Positions 61,232 to 64,000 of a DNA stretch of 64,000 bases are shown piece after piece. The notes beneath the pieces are model-generated. The model saw only the letters and a list, made by a program, of their open reading frames with translations. It was not told the DNA's origin and searched no databases. The DNA is from Deltaproteobacteria bacterium (lineage in GTDB: Bacteria > Desulfobacterota > Syntrophobacteria > Syntrophobacterales > Syntrophobacteraceae): NCBI GenBank assembly GCA_021777755.1, contig JAJYDE010000005.1, positions 1 through 64,000 on the forward strand, written 5' to 3'. Position 1 is the first letter of the stretch. Each line of letters starts with the position of its first letter. Made by a program: the position numbers and the translations under genes.

Positions 61232-63376
61232 TCAGCCCTTTTCGATGCCCAACCCGTAGGCCATGGGCTCATGGCCGATAATCCACAGGTGGTCGGCGGC
61301 GCGAGTGATCACCACATGCAAAAGCATGCGGCTTTCCTGGTCGTCGCGGTACTGGGCGGCGGAAGGATTTATGACCATGACGGCAGAAAATTCCAGTCCC
61401 TTTACCTGGTGGGCGTTTGTCACCACAATGCCCGGCTGAAAAGAAAAGTCGTCGCGTTCATGGCGGCGCAGTTGCGTTAGCCCCGAGTTCTTCAAAGCTT
61501 CAAAGACCCGATCGGCGTCCGATTTGTACCGCAAGACCACGGCTACGAGCCCCGCAGGGTGTTTTTCGAGGTGGTCTTGAAGAACTGCCTTAGCCTCGCA
61601 CAGGGTTTCCCTCGGGCTCCGGGTTGAAAGTATGCGCACCGGGTCGCCGCCGCGCGGCACCAGCATGGACGGGGATTGGCCCAAGACCCGCCAGGCCAGT
61701 TCCATGATTGGCCGTGTTGCCCGAAACCCCACGACCAGGGTGTCCGACTTCAAAGTCGCCGCCCCGGTTCGCCCTTGGTGGGAGCGGATAAAGCCGGCGA
61801 AGCCTTCGCCGGTGTCAAAGGTTGCTTCCCCCTTTATTTTTTGGGCCATGTCGCCGCAAATTGTGATCGACTGGCGCTCGTCGGCGGCGCTAAGGAGCGT
61901 GGCCAGCTCGATTGCACTTAAATCCTGGGCCTCATCGACCATCACATGCGCATAGTCGGGCCGGGCGGCCAATACGCCCTTTCGCTGCAGGAGCCACAGG
62001 AAGATACCCGTATCGGAAAAATCCATCAAGTTGCGGCTTCGAAGACTTTCCTGCCATCGGGCCAGTTGATCGAATGCCCTCTCCCCGATGTCGCCTTGAG
62101 CCCCGAAGATCTCTTCCAAAAGAGCCCGGTCGCTTAGAATGGCCTGAAGGTCGGCGGCATGGTTGTCAAATCGCGCCAGAAGACGACTCTTTAGCCTCTT
62201 TCGAGATTGTGGCTGAGCGCTTTGAGTGAAAATGGCATCTTTCCCGAGCACCCTGACAAGGTCTTCAAACCGGCTGAGCGATTCCAGTTTCGACCTGATC
62301 TCCTCCAATTGGGCCTCGCCACTTTGATCGAGTTGTTCCAGGAGCCAGCTTCGCGATTTTTGCAGCAAACCATCCAGGTAACGATCAACGAGATCGATAA
62401 CACGGGGGTGTTTTTTGATGCGCATGGCTTCGGCGGGTATCGGAGCCGAATCGTAGGAACAATGCAGTCCGGCGGCACGAAGTCTCTTGCCGGCCCAGCC
62501 GTGATAGGTTTCCACCTGCACGCCGGCCCCCGCACCAAGCTCGGGAAGGATTCGGGAGATGTAGTTTTGCAAAGATCGATTGAACATGACAACGAGGATT
62601 CGGCCGGGTGTGAAACGCTCCGAGTCCTGGTAGGCAAGATATGCGATGCGGTGCAGCCCCACGGTTGTTTTACCGCTTCCCGCGCCTCCCTGGAGCAAGA
62701 CGGTGCTCGATTCCGGGTGAGTAATCGCCCGGAACTGGTCGGGACTTATAAGGGCGGTGATTTCGGGCAGGCGATGATCCGAGGTTTCCTCCTTGCGGGC
62801 TGCCGGAGCACCGTTTTCATCGGCCGATCTCCAGGACCCGTCGCGGCTGCGAATCAAATGGGTCCCTTTTTCCATGATCTTGTGCAGTTCGCCTCCGGCG
62901 GTTTCCACCTGCCGTTTGTTACTTAGCGCGCCCGTGCGCTCGCGCCCGCGGATCTCCTCCTCGTAGAGTTCCCCCGCCTCATATTCGTAGTAGAGCCTGG
63001 AAATTGGAGCTTCGCGCCAGTCGATGACGATGGCTTTGCCGCTTCGGTCGAAAAAGGACTGCCGCCCGAGACAATAGCTCAGTTTTCCCAGATCGTCGTC
63101 TTCGAGTTCCAGGACTCCGAAGTAGGGGTTGCTCAAGACCCGGGAGTTCTGGTAATGGCGCATGGCATAGCGGGCGCGGCAACGCTCGATGACTTCATCG
63201 ATTTCCCTCTTTTCGCGCCAGCCGACCGCCTCGGTTTTTTGACTTTTCAGCTCCGCGATCTCCCGATCCTTGTCCTGCCGGTCGAGTTCCTCGGCGGACA
63301 GGGTCTCACTCATCTCGGCCACAATTCGGCCGAGCCTTCTTTCTTCGAAATCGACTAGTTTCCTGAATTGCTCCAT
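61232..63376 (-). CDS. UvrD/HelD-family superfamily 1 DNA helicase
   Basis: This protein of about 714 residues has an N-terminal coiled-coil region, Walker A QGGAGSGKTTVGLHRIAYL, Walker B VMVDEAQDLSAIE, motif IV-like GFRATRPI, and C-terminal motifs (TNAHQVKGLEFSAVMVI, LHVVITRAADHLWI). It is close in layout to HelD / helicase IV and RNA-polymerase-binding HelD proteins. Start choice is uncertain: ATG 63376 (MEQFRK) is preferred, because the frame beyond it runs into a terminator hairpin at 63531-63555 and the first 54 codons do not look like the family. Confidence 0.88.
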   Translation of the reverse strand: MEQFRKLVDFEERRLGRIVAEMSETLSAEELDRQDKDREIAELKSQKTEAVGWREKREIDEVIERCRARYAMRHYQNSRVLSNPYFGVLELEDDDLGKLSYCLGRQSFFDRSGKAIVIDWREAPISRLYYEYEAGELYEEEIRGRERTGALSNKRQVETAGGELHKIMEKGTHLIRSRDGSWRSADENGAPAARKEETSDHRLPEITALISPDQFRAITHPESSTVLLQGGAGSGKTTVGLHRIAYLAYQDSERFTPGRILVVMFNRSLQNYISRILPELGAGAGVQVETYHGWAGKRLRAAGLHCSYDSAPIPAEAMRIKKHPRVIDLVDRYLDGLLQKSRSWLLEQLDQSGEAQLEEIRSKLESLSRFEDLVRVLGKDAIFTQSAQPQSRKRLKSRLLARFDNHAADLQAILSDRALLEEIFGAQGDIGERAFDQLARWQESLRSRNLMDFSDTGIFLWLLQRKGVLAARPDYAHVMVDEAQDLSAIELATLLSAADERQSITICGDMAQKIKGEATFDTGEGFAGFIRSHQGRTGAATLKSDTLVVGFRATRPIMELAWRVLGQSPSMLVPRGGDPVRILSTRSPRETLCEAKAVLQDHLEKHPAGLVAVVLRYKSDADRVFEALKNSGLTQLRRHERDDFSFQPGIVVTNAHQVKGLEFSAVMVINPSAAQYRDDQESRMLLHVVITRAADHLWIIGHEPMAYGLGIEKG

Positions 63377-63530
63377 AAGTCCTAAGATCCGCCTCACCAG
63401 GGTTTCATCAAGATAGTGGAACCTCTGCCCCGCGAAATCGACACCCGAAGCCACGAGCCCCCGGGTGATATAGAACAAAAAATTCTGCCGGGCAACTCCG
63501 GCGTAAGGAGCGGGAAACGGAAAAAACCCC

Positions 63531-63555
63531 GTGCGCAAATTTTATTGTTGCGCAC
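63531..63555 (-). terminator. Intrinsic terminator of the gene entering from the right edge
   Basis: GTGCGCAA (63531-63538) and TTGCGCAC (63548-63555) form a perfect eight-base-pair stem with a nine-base loop. Read on the minus strand it is followed by GGGGTTTTTT, and it lies 54 bases past the stop codon of the right-edge gene. Confidence 0.65.
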
Positions 63556-63608
63556 AAATGGAAAGGAGGCGGCCGTCCGGGCCGCCTCCACGCGCGGGCA
63601 ATATCGAC

Positions 63609-64000
63609 TCAGGAGTTGTTTTGGGGATCGGGGAAGGAGAAGCTGGTTTTCAGGCTGCCGCTCTGGAGGATATTTCCATAAAAGCCGCCAAGGCCGGTGC
63701 CGGCCGAAGTTGGAGGAAATATGGCCACCAGGTCGGTGAGGATGAATTGAACACTCGATGGAACAGAAAACATGGAGGTCGTGGCCGCGCCCGTGCTCGT
63801 GAAACTCTGTGTGGCGCTAACGTTCGACACATATTGCTGCCCGGTAGTCGAATCGTACTGGAGGTAATAGCCGGTTATCAGTAAAGACACGGGCCGATCG
63901 CAGTTCATCACCTGGACCTGCACCCGGGAGCCGGCCGTGAAGGGTATGCCTGAGGCGAGGTGCAAGCTCTGAAGCGGCTGTGGCGGCGGGGGGCCCTGCG
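63609..64000 (-). CDS. Unidentified protein, C-terminal part (partial)
   Basis: The open frame enters from the right edge and ends at 63609, giving about 130 residues. A proline-rich stretch (PPPPQP) is followed by a beta-rich segment, VQVQVMNCDRPVSLLITGYY, and a serine/threonine-rich tail. I do not recognise it. Composition suggests an exported or surface protein, but the N-terminus is outside the window. A strong terminator hairpin follows it. Confidence 0.55.
   Translation of the reverse strand, partial: QGPPPPQPLQSLHLASGIPFTAGSRVQVQVMNCDRPVSLLITGYYLQYDSTTGQQYVSNVSATQSFTSTGAATTSMFSVPSSVQFILTDLVAIFPPTSAGTGLGGFYGNILQSGSLKTSFSFPDPQNNS

Noticed and set aside
63377..63538. Upstream extension of the helicase gene to a TTG start
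   Set aside because: The TTG lies inside a terminator hairpin and the extra 54 residues do not resemble the family.

Overview
The window looks like a chromosomal segment of a Gram-negative, anaerobic, respiring bacterium, most likely a deltaproteobacterium (Desulfobacterota, Syntrophobacterales-like). The lineage is an inference. It rests on the hisS-aspS pairing, an isopropylmalate/Re-citrate synthase-type enzyme, DsrC-family domains, ETF/acyl-CoA dehydrogenase genes, LptD and a type II secretion ATPase (so an outer membrane is present), many PAS/GAF histidine kinases, and a multiheme cytochrome respiratory operon. No tRNA, rRNA, CRISPR array, phage or insertion sequence was recognised.

Layout. 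0-4.8 kb: the 3' side of a GspE-type ATPase gene runs off the left edge; then come an Mrp-type Fe-S carrier ATPase, a single-chain transketolase and an NAD(P)H-FMN reductase-type flavoprotein. 4.8-5.5 kb is empty. 5.5-16.2 kb is a respiratory nitrogen operon: tetraheme NapC/NrfH-type quinol dehydrogenase, octaheme hydroxylamine-oxidoreductase-type cytochrome, narG-narH-narJ-narI, a TehA/SLAC1-type anion channel and a predicted outer-membrane barrel. A small double-hairpin repeat lies between the cytochrome and narG and recurs inside narH and narJ. 16.5-19.1 kb: RF3 and a MetE-core-like protein. 19.1-23.3 kb: a histidine kinase divergent from a KimA-like transporter that is preceded by a promoter and a c-di-AMP (ydaO-type) riboswitch.

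23.4-27.8 kb (minus): folC-lptD-fkbM. 28.2-34.5 kb: hflK-hflC, a glycosyltransferase, a receiver protein, argS and a SPOR-domain protein. 34.5-36.3 kb (minus): a vsr-dcm pair with no visible restriction endonuclease. 36.5-43.7 kb: hisS, aspS, a DRE-TIM acyl-condensing enzyme with a Cache-like tail, an RlpA-like lipoprotein and hisD.

43.9-51.5 kb: a six-gene minus-strand cluster (histidine phosphatase, ACAD10/11-like acyl-CoA dehydrogenase, TetR regulator, kinase-fold phosphotransferase, 3-hydroxyacyl-CoA dehydrogenase, SDR), divergent from etfB-etfA and resembling hydroxy-fatty-acid catabolism loci. 51.8-60 kb: four large signalling kinases in a row. 60.4-61.2 kb: a tandem DsrC-fold protein without the catalytic C-terminal cysteine. 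61.2-63.4 kb: a HelD/UvrD-type helicase. The right edge cuts an unidentified protein.

How the genes may work together. NarGHI would reduce nitrate at the cytoplasmic face, the TehA-like channel could move nitrate or nitrite across the membrane, and the NapC-type protein would feed quinol electrons to the octaheme cytochrome, which would act on nitrite or hydroxylamine in the periplasm. The acyl-CoA dehydrogenase would pass electrons to the divergent ETF. The most unusual items are the structured repeat maintained inside narJ, the Nar-Hao operon, the tandem DsrC protein, the riboswitch locus and the synthase-Cache fusion.
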